From Klenkia sp. PcliD-1-E (GTDB lineage Bacteria; Actinomycetota; Actinomycetes; Mycobacteriales; Geodermatophilaceae): a stretch of DNA of 36,880 bases. A model generated the notes under the pieces. That model was not told the origin of the DNA. It was given only the letters and a program-made list of their open reading frames with translations, and did no database searches. Shown piece by piece: positions 1-7,722 of this stretch. The stretch lies in the NCBI RefSeq assembly GCF_024124375.1, contig NZ_JAMXRZ010000031.1, forward strand, positions 1 to 36,880, given 5' to 3'. The position numbers were made by a program, and so were the translations under genes. Position 1 is the first letter of the stretch; every line of letters starts with the position of its first letter.

Positions 1-120
1 GTGGTCGCCGCCGAACTCAACGGACGACCCCGCCAGACCCTCGGATGGAGAACCCCCGCAGAAGCCCTCAACGACCTACTCTCAGCCCCTCAACCAACCG
101 GTGATGCAACGACCGGTTGA
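1..120 (+). CDS. IS30-type transposase, C-terminal end (5' truncated by window edge)
   Basis: An open frame enters from the left edge and stops at 118-120 (TGA), giving 39 residues. The stretch ELNGRPRQTLGWRTPAEAL matches the conserved C-terminus of IS30-family DDE transposases (pattern LN-RPR-TLG-TPAE), which lies just after the catalytic Glu. The rest of the gene lies outside the window, so I cannot tell whether the element is intact. Base use is slightly less GC-rich than in neighbouring genes, as expected for a mobile element. A short palindrome (120-133) and a strong hairpin (144-177) follow it. The terminal inverted repeat of the element could not be identified because the other end is not visible. 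Confidence 0.8.
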   Translation: MVAAELNGRPRQTLGWRTPAEALNDLLSAPQPTGDATTG

Positions 121-143
121 ACCCACCTGGGTTGATCCCACTC

Positions 144-177
144 CGTCCTGGCTCACCGACGCCGGTGAGCCAGGACG
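144..177. terminator. strong 15-bp hairpin between the IS30 end and a convergent dehydrogenase gene
   Basis: Perfect arms at 144-158 and 163-177 with a 4-base loop (ACGC). It lies between two convergent genes (transposase end at 120, dehydrogenase stop at 216), so it can serve as a terminator in both directions. There is no U-tract, which is common in high-GC actinobacteria. It could instead be part of the IS end. Confidence 0.6.
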
Positions 178-215
178 ACCTCTGCTGGACCCGGTTGATC
201 CACGCCGGGCAGGGG

Positions 216-1274
216 TCAGGGTTCGACGGTGACCTTGATGGCCTTGCCGCTCTTGACGATGTCGAAGGCCTCCAGCGCGCGCTCCAGCGGGATGCGCTCG
301 GTGATGAGGTCCTTCACCGGCACCTGACCGGTGGCGATGTACTCCAGCGCGCGCTTGTTGTGCTCGGGGGCCGAGCCGTTGGCGCCGTGGATGTGCAGCT
401 GCCGGTAGTGCACGACGTTGGAGTCGCAGGTGATCGTCGGGTTGGTCTTGGGCAGCCCGCCGAAGAAGGAGATCCGGCCGTTGCGGGCGGCCATCGCGAT
501 GGCCTGCTCCTGGGTGACGTTGGCGGCGGTCGCGGTGATGACGACGTCCGCGCCGCGTCCCCCGGTCAGCTCCATGACGCGCTCGACGACGTCGACCTCG
601 GCGCCGTTGATCACCTCGTCGGGCTGCACCGCGTCGGCGCTCATCTGCAGCCGCTCGGCGTTGACGTCGACCAGGACGACCTTGCCCACCTTGTGCACGC
701 CGCGGGCGATGCGGATGTGCATGCAGCCGATCGGCCCGGCGCCGAAGACGACGAGGGTGTCGCCCTCCTCGATGCCGAGCAGCTCCTGGGCGTTGATCGC
801 GCAGGCGAAGGGCTCGGCGGCGGACGCCTCGTCGAAGCCCACGCCCTCGGGGATGCGGTTGAGCCCGTCGACCTTGAGCACCTGCTCGGGAACGAGCATG
901 TACTCGGCGAAACCGCCGTCGTACTGGTAGCCGACCGACGTCTGGTTCTCGCAGACGGCCATCCAGCCCTTGCGGCACTCGTGGCACTCCCCGCACGGGA
1001 CGGCGGCGATGACCTGCACCCGGTCGCCCGGCGTCCAGCTGGTGCCGAAGGCGCTCTCGACCTCCGCGCCGACCTCGACGACCTCGCCGGCGATCTCGTG
1101 GCCGATGGTGCGCGGCGGGCTCAGGTTCTGGTGCCCGTTGTGGAAGATCTTCACGTCGGTGCCGCAGGTGGAGCAGTTGCGGACCTTGATCTTGACCTCG
1201 CGGGGGCCGCACTCCGGCTCCGGCACGTCCTCGAGGCGGACGTCCTCCGGGGCGTAGAAACGCAGGGCCTTCAT
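216..1274 (-). CDS. zinc-dependent medium-chain dehydrogenase (polyol/sorbitol dehydrogenase-like)
   Basis: This 352-residue cytoplasmic enzyme of the medium-chain dehydrogenase/reductase family oxidises an alcohol with NAD(P). Visible features are catalytic zinc ligands C37 and H59-E60 (motif GHEIAGEV), a structural zinc site C94/C97/C100/C108, and a Rossmann fingerprint VFGAGPIG. Length is normal for sorbitol/threonine-dehydrogenase relatives. The ATG at 1274 is chosen because GGAGG sits 6 bases upstream and family homology begins there (MKALRF). It is divergent from the mannitol PTS gene across a 257-bp shared control region. This suggests it handles a polyol or polyol phosphate taken up by that PTS, possibly replacing the missing MtlD. 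The substrate is inference; the family is certain. Confidence 0.88.
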   Translation of the reverse strand: MKALRFYAPEDVRLEDVPEPECGPREVKIKVRNCSTCGTDVKIFHNGHQNLSPPRTIGHEIAGEVVEVGAEVESAFGTSWTPGDRVQVIAAVPCGECHECRKGWMAVCENQTSVGYQYDGGFAEYMLVPEQVLKVDGLNRIPEGVGFDEASAAEPFACAINAQELLGIEEGDTLVVFGAGPIGCMHIRIARGVHKVGKVVLVDVNAERLQMSADAVQPDEVINGAEVDVVERVMELTGGRGADVVITATAANVTQEQAIAMAARNGRISFFGGLPKTNPTITCDSNVVHYRQLHIHGANGSAPEHNKRALEYIATGQVPVKDLITERIPLERALEAFDIVKSGKAIKVTVEP

Positions 1275-1395
1275 GTGTCCTCCACAAGGTGTCTGCCGCA
1301 CGGATGTGCCCGTGGTCACTGTAGTGACGGGCTCCTCGGCCGCGACTCTACGCATCCGAGCCCCGGGTCGGCCCGAATTGGTCCAACCGGGCCTC

Positions 1396-1424
1396 TTGAC
1401 CGGGCCTGGAACCACGTATACAAA
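1396..1424 (+). promoter_or_regulatory. possible promoter in the divergent dehydrogenase/mtlA control region
   Basis: TTGACC (1396-1401) and TACAAA (1419-1424) are spaced 17 bases and read toward mtlA. The -10 overlaps TTGTATAC (reverse strand), the half-site style seen for some GntR-type regulators. This is moderate evidence only. Confidence 0.35.
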
Positions 1425-1439
1425 CGCATGCACAGATCC

Positions 1440-1469
1440 GTGACAGCTGTCACAGCCTGTGCCTACGAT
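1440..1469 (+). promoter_or_regulatory. CRP/GlxR-like palindrome overlapping a candidate mtlA promoter
   Basis: GTGACAGCTGTCAC (1440-1453) is a perfect 14-base palindrome of the form GTGA-N6-TCAC, the core of CRP-family (CRP/GlxR) sites. It overlaps a -35-like GTGACA (1440-1445) that is 18 bases from the -10-like TACGAT (1464-1469). A cAMP-receptor-type site in front of a PTS sugar permease makes biological sense. Binding at this position would be expected to block this particular promoter. Confidence 0.55.
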
Positions 1470-1531
1470 CCGAGCCAGCGCCGTCCGCACGGGGGCGGCG
1501 ACGGCCCACCTCTCACCGAAGAAGGTCCTCG

Positions 1532-3535
1532 ATGGCCACCACCACGGACGGGGCTCAGCGCACGAGCACCCGGCTGCGGGTCCAGCGGTTCGGCACGTTC
1601 CTGTCGAACATGGTCCTGCCCAACATCGGCGCATTCATCGCCTGGGGCCTGATCACGGCCCTGTTCATCCAGACCGGCTGGATCAAGCTGATCGGCGACG
1701 CCTTCGGCTACGACGGCAGCTACGGCTTCGTCGCCCAGCTCGGCAACTGGAGCAACGCCGACGGCACCCCGATGTTCGAGAACAACACCGGGATCGTCGG
1801 CCCGATGATCACCTACCTGCTGCCGCTGCTGATCGGCTACACCGGCGGCCGGATGGTCTACCGGGACACCATCCGGGGCGGCGTCGTCGGCGCCATCGCC
1901 ACGATGGGTGCCATCGCCGGCGCCACGGTGCCGATGTTCCTCGGCGCCATGATCATGGGCCCGCTCGGCGGCTGGTCGATGAAGAAGCTCGACGCGCTGT
2001 GGGCGCACAAGATCCGACCGGGCTTCGAGATGCTGGTCAACAACTTCTCCGCCGGCATCTGGGGCGGCTTCCTGGCCGTCATCGGCTTCGTGCTGGCCGG
2101 CCCCTTCGTGCAGGCCTTCAGCACCGTCGCCGGGAACGTCGTCAACTTCCTGGTCGAGCGCAACCTGCTGCCGCTGACCTCGATCTTCATCGAGCCGGCC
2201 AAGGTCCTGTTCCTCAACAACGCCATCAACCAGGGCATCCTCACGCCGCTGGGCACCACCCAGTCGCAGGTCGACGGCCAGTCCATCCTGTTCCTGCTCG
2301 AGGCCAACCCCGGCCCGGGCCTGGGCCTGCTGCTCGCCTTCGCCGTCTTCGGCCGCGGTGCGGCCAAGTCCTCGGCCCCCGGCGCCATCCTCATCCAGTT
2401 CGTCGGTGGCATCCACGAGATCTACTTCCCCTACGTGCTGGCCAAGCCGAAGCTGATCGCCGCGGTGATCCTCGGCGGCATGGCCGGTGTGGCCACCAAC
2501 GTGGCCTTCGGCTCGGGCCTGCGCTCCCCGGCCTCCCCCGGCTCGATCATCGCCGTCTGGGCCGCCGCGCCGCCGAGCAGCCTGCTGGGCGTGACCGCCT
2601 CGGTCGTCGTCGCCGCCGGTGTCTGCTTCGTGGTCGCCGCGTTCCTGCTCAAGATCGACAAGAGCGACGACGGCGACCTGTCGGCGGCCACCGCGCAGAT
2701 GGAGGCCAACAAGGGCAAGAAGTCCTCGGTCTCCGGCATGCTCGGGGGCTCCGCGGCGGCCTCGACCGGCCCGATCCACTCCATCGTGTTCGCCTGCGAC
2801 GCCGGCATGGGCTCCTCGGCCATGGGCGCCTCGGTGCTGCGCAAGAAGGTGCAGAGTGCCGGGTTCTCCGACGTCACCGTGGTGAACAAGGCCATCTCGA
2901 ACCTGGCCGACGACGTCGACCTGGTGGTCACCCACCGCGACCTGACCGACCGCGCCCGCGCCCAGTCGCCGTCGGCCGAGCACGTCTCGGTGGACAACTT
3001 CATGGGCAGCCCGCGCTACGACGAGATCGTCGAGCTGCTGCGCGAGCGCAACGGCGCCGGTGCCGGTGGGGCCGTCGCGGCCGCCCCGGCCGCAAGTGGG
3101 GCGAGCGGGCTGCTGGCCCGTGAGTCGATCGTGCTGGACGCCAACGGTGACCGCGCCGCGGCCATCCAGCAGGCCGGTGAGCTGCTCGTGGCGGCCGGCG
3201 CCGTCGACTCCTCCTACGTGCAGGCCATGCACGAGCGGGAGACCTCGGTGTCGACCTACATGGGCAACCTGCTGGCCATCCCGCACGGGACGAACGAGGC
3301 GAAGTCGGCGATCCACCGCTCGGCGATCTCCTTCGTCCGCTTCCCGCGCGGGGTCGACTGGAACGGCTCCGAGGTGCGCTTCGTGATCGGCATCGCCGGC
3401 GCGGGCGACGACCACCTGGCCCTGCTGGCCCGCATCGCCGAGGTGTTCAGCGACTCCTCGCAGGTCGCCCGCCTCGAGCAGGCGCGCACCGAGGACGACG
3501 TCCTCGCGGTCCTGGGGGCCATGCAGCCCGCCTGA
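1532..3535 (+). CDS. mtlA: PTS mannitol transporter subunit IICBA
   Basis: This 667-residue inner-membrane permease imports and phosphorylates mannitol (or a related hexitol) using phosphate from HPr. Domain order is IIC membrane part (about 20-385, with the signature GGIHEIYFPYVL), then IIB (about 415-510, phospho-Cys422 in VFACDAGMGSS), then IIA (about 525-665, phospho-His585 in LAIPHGT). This is the same order and size as the three-domain Escherichia coli MtlA. The ATG is preceded by AGAAGG at 6-base spacing. No mtlD, mtlR, ptsH or ptsI is nearby; the divergent Zn-dehydrogenase is the only catabolic partner in view. The hairpin at 3545-3582 ends the transcript. All three domains and phosphorylation residues look intact. 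Confidence 0.95.
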   Translation: MATTTDGAQRTSTRLRVQRFGTFLSNMVLPNIGAFIAWGLITALFIQTGWIKLIGDAFGYDGSYGFVAQLGNWSNADGTPMFENNTGIVGPMITYLLPLLIGYTGGRMVYRDTIRGGVVGAIATMGAIAGATVPMFLGAMIMGPLGGWSMKKLDALWAHKIRPGFEMLVNNFSAGIWGGFLAVIGFVLAGPFVQAFSTVAGNVVNFLVERNLLPLTSIFIEPAKVLFLNNAINQGILTPLGTTQSQVDGQSILFLLEANPGPGLGLLLAFAVFGRGAAKSSAPGAILIQFVGGIHEIYFPYVLAKPKLIAAVILGGMAGVATNVAFGSGLRSPASPGSIIAVWAAAPPSSLLGVTASVVVAAGVCFVVAAFLLKIDKSDDGDLSAATAQMEANKGKKSSVSGMLGGSAAASTGPIHSIVFACDAGMGSSAMGASVLRKKVQSAGFSDVTVVNKAISNLADDVDLVVTHRDLTDRARAQSPSAEHVSVDNFMGSPRYDEIVELLRERNGAGAGGAVAAAPAASGASGLLARESIVLDANGDRAAAIQQAGELLVAAGAVDSSYVQAMHERETSVSTYMGNLLAIPHGTNEAKSAIHRSAISFVRFPRGVDWNGSEVRFVIGIAGAGDDHLALLARIAEVFSDSSQVARLEQARTEDDVLAVLGAMQPA

Positions 3536-3544
3536 CGCACGACC

Positions 3545-3582
3545 GCAGCGGCCCCCGGTTCCCAGGAACCGGGGGCCGCTGC
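3545..3582 (+). terminator. hairpin terminator after mtlA
   Basis: Perfect 18-base arms (3545-3562 and 3565-3582) lie 10 bases after the mtlA stop and 22 bases before the next start. There is no T-tract. It probably separates mtlA from the SDR gene. Confidence 0.75.
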
Positions 3583-3603
3583 GCGTCCGGGCAGGATGCG
3601 CGC

Positions 3604-4344
3604 ATGACCCGACCGCTCACCGTCGTCACCGGCGGCAGCCGGGGGATCGGCGCGGCCACCGTCGCCGCGCTCGCCCGGGCCGGCCACGACGTCGTCGTCG
3701 GCTTCCGCTCCGGGGCCGAGGAGGCCGCGCGCGTCGTGGCCGACGCCGAGGCCGCCGGCGCCCGCGCGACGGCCGTGCAGGCAGACGTCACCGACCCCGA
3801 CGACGTCGACCGGCTGTTCGGGACCGACCTGGGGACGCCGACCGGCCTGGTCGCCAACGCCGGCCTCACCGCCCACCTCGGCGACCTGGCCGACACCCCG
3901 GTGGACGTCGTCCGGCACGTGCTGGAGGTCAACCTGCTCGGCGCGGTGCTGTGCTGCCGCCGGGCGGCCCAGGTGATGGCCACCGACCGCGGCGGGCCCG
4001 GGGGCGCCGTCGTCTGCGTGTCCTCCTCGGCGGCCACCCTCGGCTCACCGCACGAGTACGTGCACTACGCCGCGGCCAAGGCCGGCGTCGACGCGCTCGT
4101 GGTGGGCCTGGCCAAGGAACTGGCCACCTCCGGGGTGCGGGTCAACGGGGTCGCCCCGGGGCTGGTGCGCACCGGCATCCACGCCGGCGCCGGGGACGCG
4201 GGCCGGCTCGGACGGGTCACCGCGCGGGTGCCGATGGGTCGGGCCGGCGAGCCGGACGAGATCGCCCCGGCGGTGGTCTGGCTGCTCGGGCCCCAGGCGG
4301 GCTACGTCACGGGAACCGTCCTGCGGGTGGCCGGCGGGCTCTGA
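3604..4344 (+). CDS. SDR family NAD(P)-dependent oxidoreductase (FabG-like)
   Basis: This 246-residue cytoplasmic enzyme is a classical short-chain dehydrogenase/reductase. Near the N-terminus it has the cofactor motif TGGSRGIG, then the NAG motif (VANAGLT), a catalytic Ser in CVSSSAATLGS, and the YxxxK pair in HYAAAKAG. The C-terminal GYVTGTVLRVAGG is typical of FabG-type enzymes. The ATG is preceded by AGGA at about 8 bases. It is separated from mtlA by a hairpin, so it is probably a separate unit. Substrate cannot be deduced; a sugar or 3-oxoacyl reductase activity is possible. No defects are seen. Confidence 0.85.
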   Translation: MTRPLTVVTGGSRGIGAATVAALARAGHDVVVGFRSGAEEAARVVADAEAAGARATAVQADVTDPDDVDRLFGTDLGTPTGLVANAGLTAHLGDLADTPVDVVRHVLEVNLLGAVLCCRRAAQVMATDRGGPGGAVVCVSSSAATLGSPHEYVHYAAAKAGVDALVVGLAKELATSGVRVNGVAPGLVRTGIHAGAGDAGRLGRVTARVPMGRAGEPDEIAPAVVWLLGPQAGYVTGTVLRVAGGL

Positions 4345-4377
4345 CCGTTGCGTGACGTTGCACCGGCGAAGTCGATC

Positions 4378-4391
4378 GTGACCACCGTCAC
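4378..4391 (+). promoter_or_regulatory. CRP/GlxR-like palindrome upstream of NDMA-dependent alcohol dehydrogenase
   Basis: GTGACCACCGTCAC has the form GTGA-N6-TCAC, matching the core of CRP-family sites. Its centre lies about 40 bases before the start point expected from the -10-like TATGGT (4412-4417), close to a class II activator position. An inverse-type repeat (GTCAC-N8-GTGAC, 4416-4433) follows. Confidence 0.45.
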
Positions 4392-4470
4392 CACTGTCTG
4401 ACGAATGCGTTTATGGTCACACCGGCACGTGACACCAAGTGCCGCCAGGCCGAGCGAAGCAGGAGCAACG

Positions 4471-5595
4471 ATGCCCACGACTACCCGCGCCTCGATCATC
4501 CGCCAGTCCCCCGGCGAGTACGAGACGGTCACCCTGGAGCTGGACGACCCGAAGAAGGGCGAGGTCCAGGTCAAGATGGCCGCCTCGGGGCTGTGCCACT
4601 CCGACGACCACCTGCAGACCGGTGACCTGCAGGTCATGACCTACCCGTTCTGCGGCGGCCACGAGGGCTCCGGCGTCATCACCAAGGTCGGTCCCGACAC
4701 CCCCGGCTTCGAGGTCGGCGACCACGTCGTCTTCTCCTTCGTGCCCTCCTGCGGACAGTGCTCCGCCTGCCGCCGCGGCGACTTCAACCTCTGCGACAAG
4801 GGCGCCCTGCTGCTCGTCGGCTCGCGGGCCGACGACGCCGAGGACTTCCGGATGAAGCTCGACGGCCAGAACGTCGGGCAGATGTGCGGCATCTCCACGT
4901 TCTCGGAGTACACGACCGCCGACGTCGCGTCCGTCATCAAGATCGACAAGGACATCCCGCTGAAGTCCGCGGCCCTCGTCGGCTGCGGCGTACCCACCGG
5001 CTTCGGCACCGCGGTGAAGGCCGGCGGGGTCAAGCCCGGCGACGTCGTCATCGTCATGGGCATCGGCGGCATCGGCATCAACGCCGTCCAGGGTGCTGCG
5101 CACGCCGGCGCCACCCGGGTCATCGCCGTCGACCCGGTGCCCTTCAAGCGCGAGATGGCCCAGGAGTTCGGCGCCACCGACGTCTTCGAGGACATGCAGC
5201 AGGCCACCGAGTTCGCGCAGTCGATCACCGAGGGCCAGGGCGCCGACGTCGCGCTGGTCACGGTGGGCGTGCTCGAGGCCGACCACCCGGCGCAGGCGCT
5301 GGCCTCGATCCGCAAGGGCGGCACCGTCGTCGTCACCGGTCTGGGCAAGATGACCGAGATGGCCCCGATCTCGCCGTTCGACCTGACCCTCATGCAGAAG
5401 CGGCTGCAGGGCGCGATCATCGGCGCCCAGTCGCCGCACTCGGACATCCCGAAGCTGCTGCGCATGTACCAGGCCGGTCACCTCAAGCTCGACGAGCTGA
5501 TCACCAAGGAGTACACGCTCGACCAGGTCACCGAGGCCTACAAGGACATGCACGAGGGCAAGAACATCCGCGGCGTCATCGTCTTCGACGACTAG
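4471..5595 (+). CDS. NDMA-dependent (mycofactocin-type) zinc alcohol dehydrogenase
   Basis: This 374-residue zinc medium-chain dehydrogenase has catalytic ligands C42 and H64, structural Cys at 94, 97, 100 and 108, and the nucleotide motif GIGGIGINAV. The sequence style (GLCHSDDH, PFCGGHEGSGVI, insert LLLVGSRADDAEDFRM) matches the actinobacterial NDMA-dependent alcohol dehydrogenase family. Members hold NAD(H) tightly and are thought to be recycled by mycofactocin rather than by free NAD exchange. The ATG at 4471 has AGGAG 6 bases upstream; earlier in-frame ATGs have no ribosome site. No mycofactocin genes are in this window, so they must lie elsewhere. The substrate is probably a primary alcohol, but this cannot be read from the sequence. 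Confidence 0.88.
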   Translation: MPTTTRASIIRQSPGEYETVTLELDDPKKGEVQVKMAASGLCHSDDHLQTGDLQVMTYPFCGGHEGSGVITKVGPDTPGFEVGDHVVFSFVPSCGQCSACRRGDFNLCDKGALLLVGSRADDAEDFRMKLDGQNVGQMCGISTFSEYTTADVASVIKIDKDIPLKSAALVGCGVPTGFGTAVKAGGVKPGDVVIVMGIGGIGINAVQGAAHAGATRVIAVDPVPFKREMAQEFGATDVFEDMQQATEFAQSITEGQGADVALVTVGVLEADHPAQALASIRKGGTVVVTGLGKMTEMAPISPFDLTLMQKRLQGAIIGAQSPHSDIPKLLRMYQAGHLKLDELITKEYTLDQVTEAYKDMHEGKNIRGVIVFDD

Positions 5596-5605
5596 CGCGG
5601 ACCCG

Positions 5606-5642
5606 GGCCGCCGTCCGCTACCTCGCGTAGCGGGCGGCGGCC
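5606..5642. terminator. bidirectional hairpin between convergent genes
   Basis: Arms at 5606-5621 and 5627-5642 pair over 16 bases with one G-T wobble. The hairpin follows the + strand dehydrogenase stop and covers the last codons and stop of the - strand DUF2277 gene, so it can end both transcripts. Confidence 0.6.
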
Positions 5643-5887
5643 TTCTCGCGCGCCCGGGCGGCGAGGACCTCGCGGTCGCGCGGGGGCGCGCTGGTCACCA
5701 GGTCCTCGAGCAGGTGCCGGGTGGTGTGCGCGATCTCGGCCACCGCGCGGTCGAACGCCGCCTGGTTGGCCTGGGACGGTTTGACCGACCCGCTCACCTT
5801 GCGGACGAACTGCAGCGCGGCGGCCTCCACCTCGTCGGGCGTCGTGGCCGGGTCGAGGTTGTGCAGGACGCGGATGTTGCGGCACAT
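5618..5887 (-). CDS. DUF2277 domain-containing protein
   Basis: This 89-residue soluble protein begins MCRNIRVLHNLDPATTPDE and continues AALQFVRKVSG, the hallmark of DUF2277, a small family of unknown function common in actinobacteria. The CRNI start and the basic FVRK segment are conserved in the family. It starts 5 bases after the stop of the upstream acyl-CoA dehydrogenase gene with no clear ribosome site of its own, so it is probably translated by coupling. The C-terminus is rich in Ala and Arg. Function unknown; a role linked to the dehydrogenase is only a guess from the operon. Confidence 0.85.
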   Translation of the reverse strand: MCRNIRVLHNLDPATTPDEVEAAALQFVRKVSGSVKPSQANQAAFDRAVAEIAHTTRHLLEDLVTSAPPRDREVLAARAREKAAARYAR

Positions 5888-5892
5888 GCGGC

Positions 5893-7080
5893 TCAGGCTA
5901 GGACGGCGGTCCCCGCCGGCACACCCTTCGCCAGCGCCCGGCTGATGACCAACCGCTGGATCTGGTTGGTGCCCTCGAAGATCTGCATGACCTTGGCCTC
6001 GCGCATGTAGCGCTCGACCGGGAAGTCGCGGGTGTAGCCGTACCCGCCGAGCACCTGGACGGCGTCGGTGGTCACCTTCATCGCGTTGTCGGTGGCCACC
6101 AGCTTGGCGATGGAGGCCTGCCGGGAGTAGGGCAGCCCGGCGTCCTTCAGCCGCGCGGCGTGCAGCGTCATCGCCCGGGCGGTCTCGGTGCCCGCGGCCA
6201 TGTCGGCCAGCAGGAACGCCAGGCCCTGGTGGTCGATGATCGGGACGCCGAAGGTCTCCCGCTCCTGGGCGTAGGCCAGCGCGTCGTCCAGCGCGCCCTG
6301 CGCCAGGCCGACGGCGACCGCGGCGATGCCCAGCCGGCCGGCGTCCAGGCCCGCGAGCGCGATCGGCAGGCCCTCGCCCTCCTCGCCCAGCCGGCGGTCG
6401 GCGTCGACCCGCACGTCCTCGAAGCGCATCAGCGCGGTGGTCGAGCCGGTGAGACCCATCTTCCGCTCGGCCGGGTCCGCGGACAGCCCCTCGGCGTCGC
6501 CGGGGACCAGGAAGCAGGAGATGCCGCGGGAGCGGTGGTCGGACGTCCGGACCATGACCTTGTAGAAGTCGGCCTGCCCGCCGTGCGTGGTCCAGGCTTT
6601 CTCCCCGGTGATGACGTATGCATCGTCCCCACCCGCCCCGCCGTCCCGGACGGCCTTGGTGCGCATCGCGGCCGGGTCGGAGCCGGCGTGCGGTTCGGAC
6701 AGGCAGTACGCGCCCAGCAGCTCACCGCCGAGCATGTCGGGCAGCCAGCGCTCCTGCTGCTCCCGGGTGCCCTTCGTGGCCAGCCCGAAGCAGGACAGCC
6801 CGTGCACGCTGACCCCGACACCGACACTGGCCCACACCGCGGCGATCTCCTCGAGCACCTGCAGGTAGACCTCGTAGGGCTGCCCGCCGCCGCCGAGCTC
6901 CTCGTCGTAGGGCAGGCCCAGCAGGCCGGCCCTGCCGAGGGTGCGGAAGACCTCGCGCGGGAACGCCTCGTCGGCCTCGGCCTGCGCCACCTTCGGCGCG
7001 AGCTCCTCGCGGGCGAGCTCGCGGGTGAGCTCGAGCAGGTCGGCGGCCTCCTGGGTGGGGACCAGACGCTGGACCGGCAT
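5893..7080 (-). CDS. acyl-CoA dehydrogenase
   Basis: This 395-residue FAD enzyme catalyses alpha,beta-dehydrogenation of an acyl-CoA. Both family signatures are present: YCLSEPHAGSD in the middle domain and QVLGGYGYTRDFPVERYMRE near the C-terminus, followed by the catalytic Glu in QIFEGTNQIQ. Length is typical. The ATG at 7080 is preferred over a GTG at 7089 because AGAGG lies 8 bases before it. It leads an operon with DUF2277 and is divergent from a TetR regulator, with a palindromic operator candidate at 7096-7125. This suggests TetR control by an acyl-CoA or related ligand. The chain-length or branched-chain specificity cannot be deduced. Confidence 0.92.
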   Translation of the reverse strand: MPVQRLVPTQEAADLLELTRELAREELAPKVAQAEADEAFPREVFRTLGRAGLLGLPYDEELGGGGQPYEVYLQVLEEIAAVWASVGVGVSVHGLSCFGLATKGTREQQERWLPDMLGGELLGAYCLSEPHAGSDPAAMRTKAVRDGGAGGDDAYVITGEKAWTTHGGQADFYKVMVRTSDHRSRGISCFLVPGDAEGLSADPAERKMGLTGSTTALMRFEDVRVDADRRLGEEGEGLPIALAGLDAGRLGIAAVAVGLAQGALDDALAYAQERETFGVPIIDHQGLAFLLADMAAGTETARAMTLHAARLKDAGLPYSRQASIAKLVATDNAMKVTTDAVQVLGGYGYTRDFPVERYMREAKVMQIFEGTNQIQRLVISRALAKGVPAGTAVLA

Positions 7081-7095
7081 GGCGGGCACCTCTCA

Positions 7096-7125
7096 TCGGT
7101 ACTGCAGGACGCTTCGCAGTACCGA
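7096..7125. promoter_or_regulatory. candidate TetR operator (10-bp perfect inverted repeat)
   Basis: TCGGTACTGC (7096-7105) and GCAGTACCGA (7116-7125) are exact inverted repeats with a 10-base spacer, so half-site centres are 20 bp (two helical turns) apart. The site lies between the divergent acyl-CoA dehydrogenase and TetR genes, 15 bases from the first start codon and 16 from the second. Confidence 0.7.
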
Positions 7126-7141
7126 AGATAGCGTGGGCGGC

Positions 7142-7720
7142 GTGACCACAGCGACCCGCGGACCGGCCCGCCGCGCGGCGGTGCTCGACGACCTGGTCGA
7201 GGTCTTCCTCGCCGAGGGGTTCGCGGTGTTCACCCTCGACGAGCTCGCCCGCCGGTTGCGCTGCTCGAAGTCCACGCTCTACGCCGTGGCCGGCAGCAAG
7301 GAGCAGCTGGTCGTCGCCGCCGTCCGCCGGTTCTTCGCCCGGGCCACGGTGGCCGTGGAGGAGCGCGCGGCCGCACCCGCCGACGCCGGCGGCCGGATCC
7401 AGGCCTACCTCCTCGCGGTCAGCGAGCAGCTGCGCCCGGCGTCACCGGCGTTCTTCACCGACCTGGCCGCGTTCCCGCCCGCCGCCGAGGTCTACGCCGC
7501 CAACACCCGGACGGCGGCACGCCGGGTGCAGCAGCTGGTCAGCGCCGGGGTGGCGGCCGGCGAGCTGCGGCCCGCGCACGCCTCCTTCGTCGGTGCCGCG
7601 GTCACCGAGGTGATGGCCGCGATCCACGCGGGGCGGATCGCCGCGGCCACCGACCTGGACGACGCCGCGGCCTACGCCGAGCTCGCGGCGCTCGTGGTGG
7701 CGGGGCTGCACCGCAGCTGA
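7142..7720 (+). CDS. TetR family transcriptional regulator
   Basis: This 192-residue DNA-binding protein has an N-terminal helix-turn-helix (LDELARRLRCSKSTLYAVAGSK is its recognition region, read as FTLDELARRL then CSKSTLYAVAGSKEQL) and an all-helical Ala-rich ligand domain ending in VVAGLHRS. The TetR hallmark SKSTLYxxxxSKEQL is clear. The GTG at 7142 is chosen because upstream in-frame codons run through the operator and the divergent gene. No strong ribosome site is visible, so the mRNA may be leaderless or short-leadered. It probably represses itself and the divergent acyl-CoA dehydrogenase operon through the inverted repeat at 7096-7125. Confidence 0.88.
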   Translation: MTTATRGPARRAAVLDDLVEVFLAEGFAVFTLDELARRLRCSKSTLYAVAGSKEQLVVAAVRRFFARATVAVEERAAAPADAGGRIQAYLLAVSEQLRPASPAFFTDLAAFPPAAEVYAANTRTAARRVQQLVSAGVAAGELRPAHASFVGAAVTEVMAAIHAGRIAAATDLDDAAAYAELAALVVAGLHRS

Positions 7721-7722
7721 CC

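Noticed and set aside
1315-1328. GTCACT-GT-AGTGAC palindrome between the dehydrogenase and mtlA
   Set aside because: It is a perfect palindrome but of inverse orientation to CRP-type half-sites and matches no regulator I can name, so it is not listed as a separate feature.
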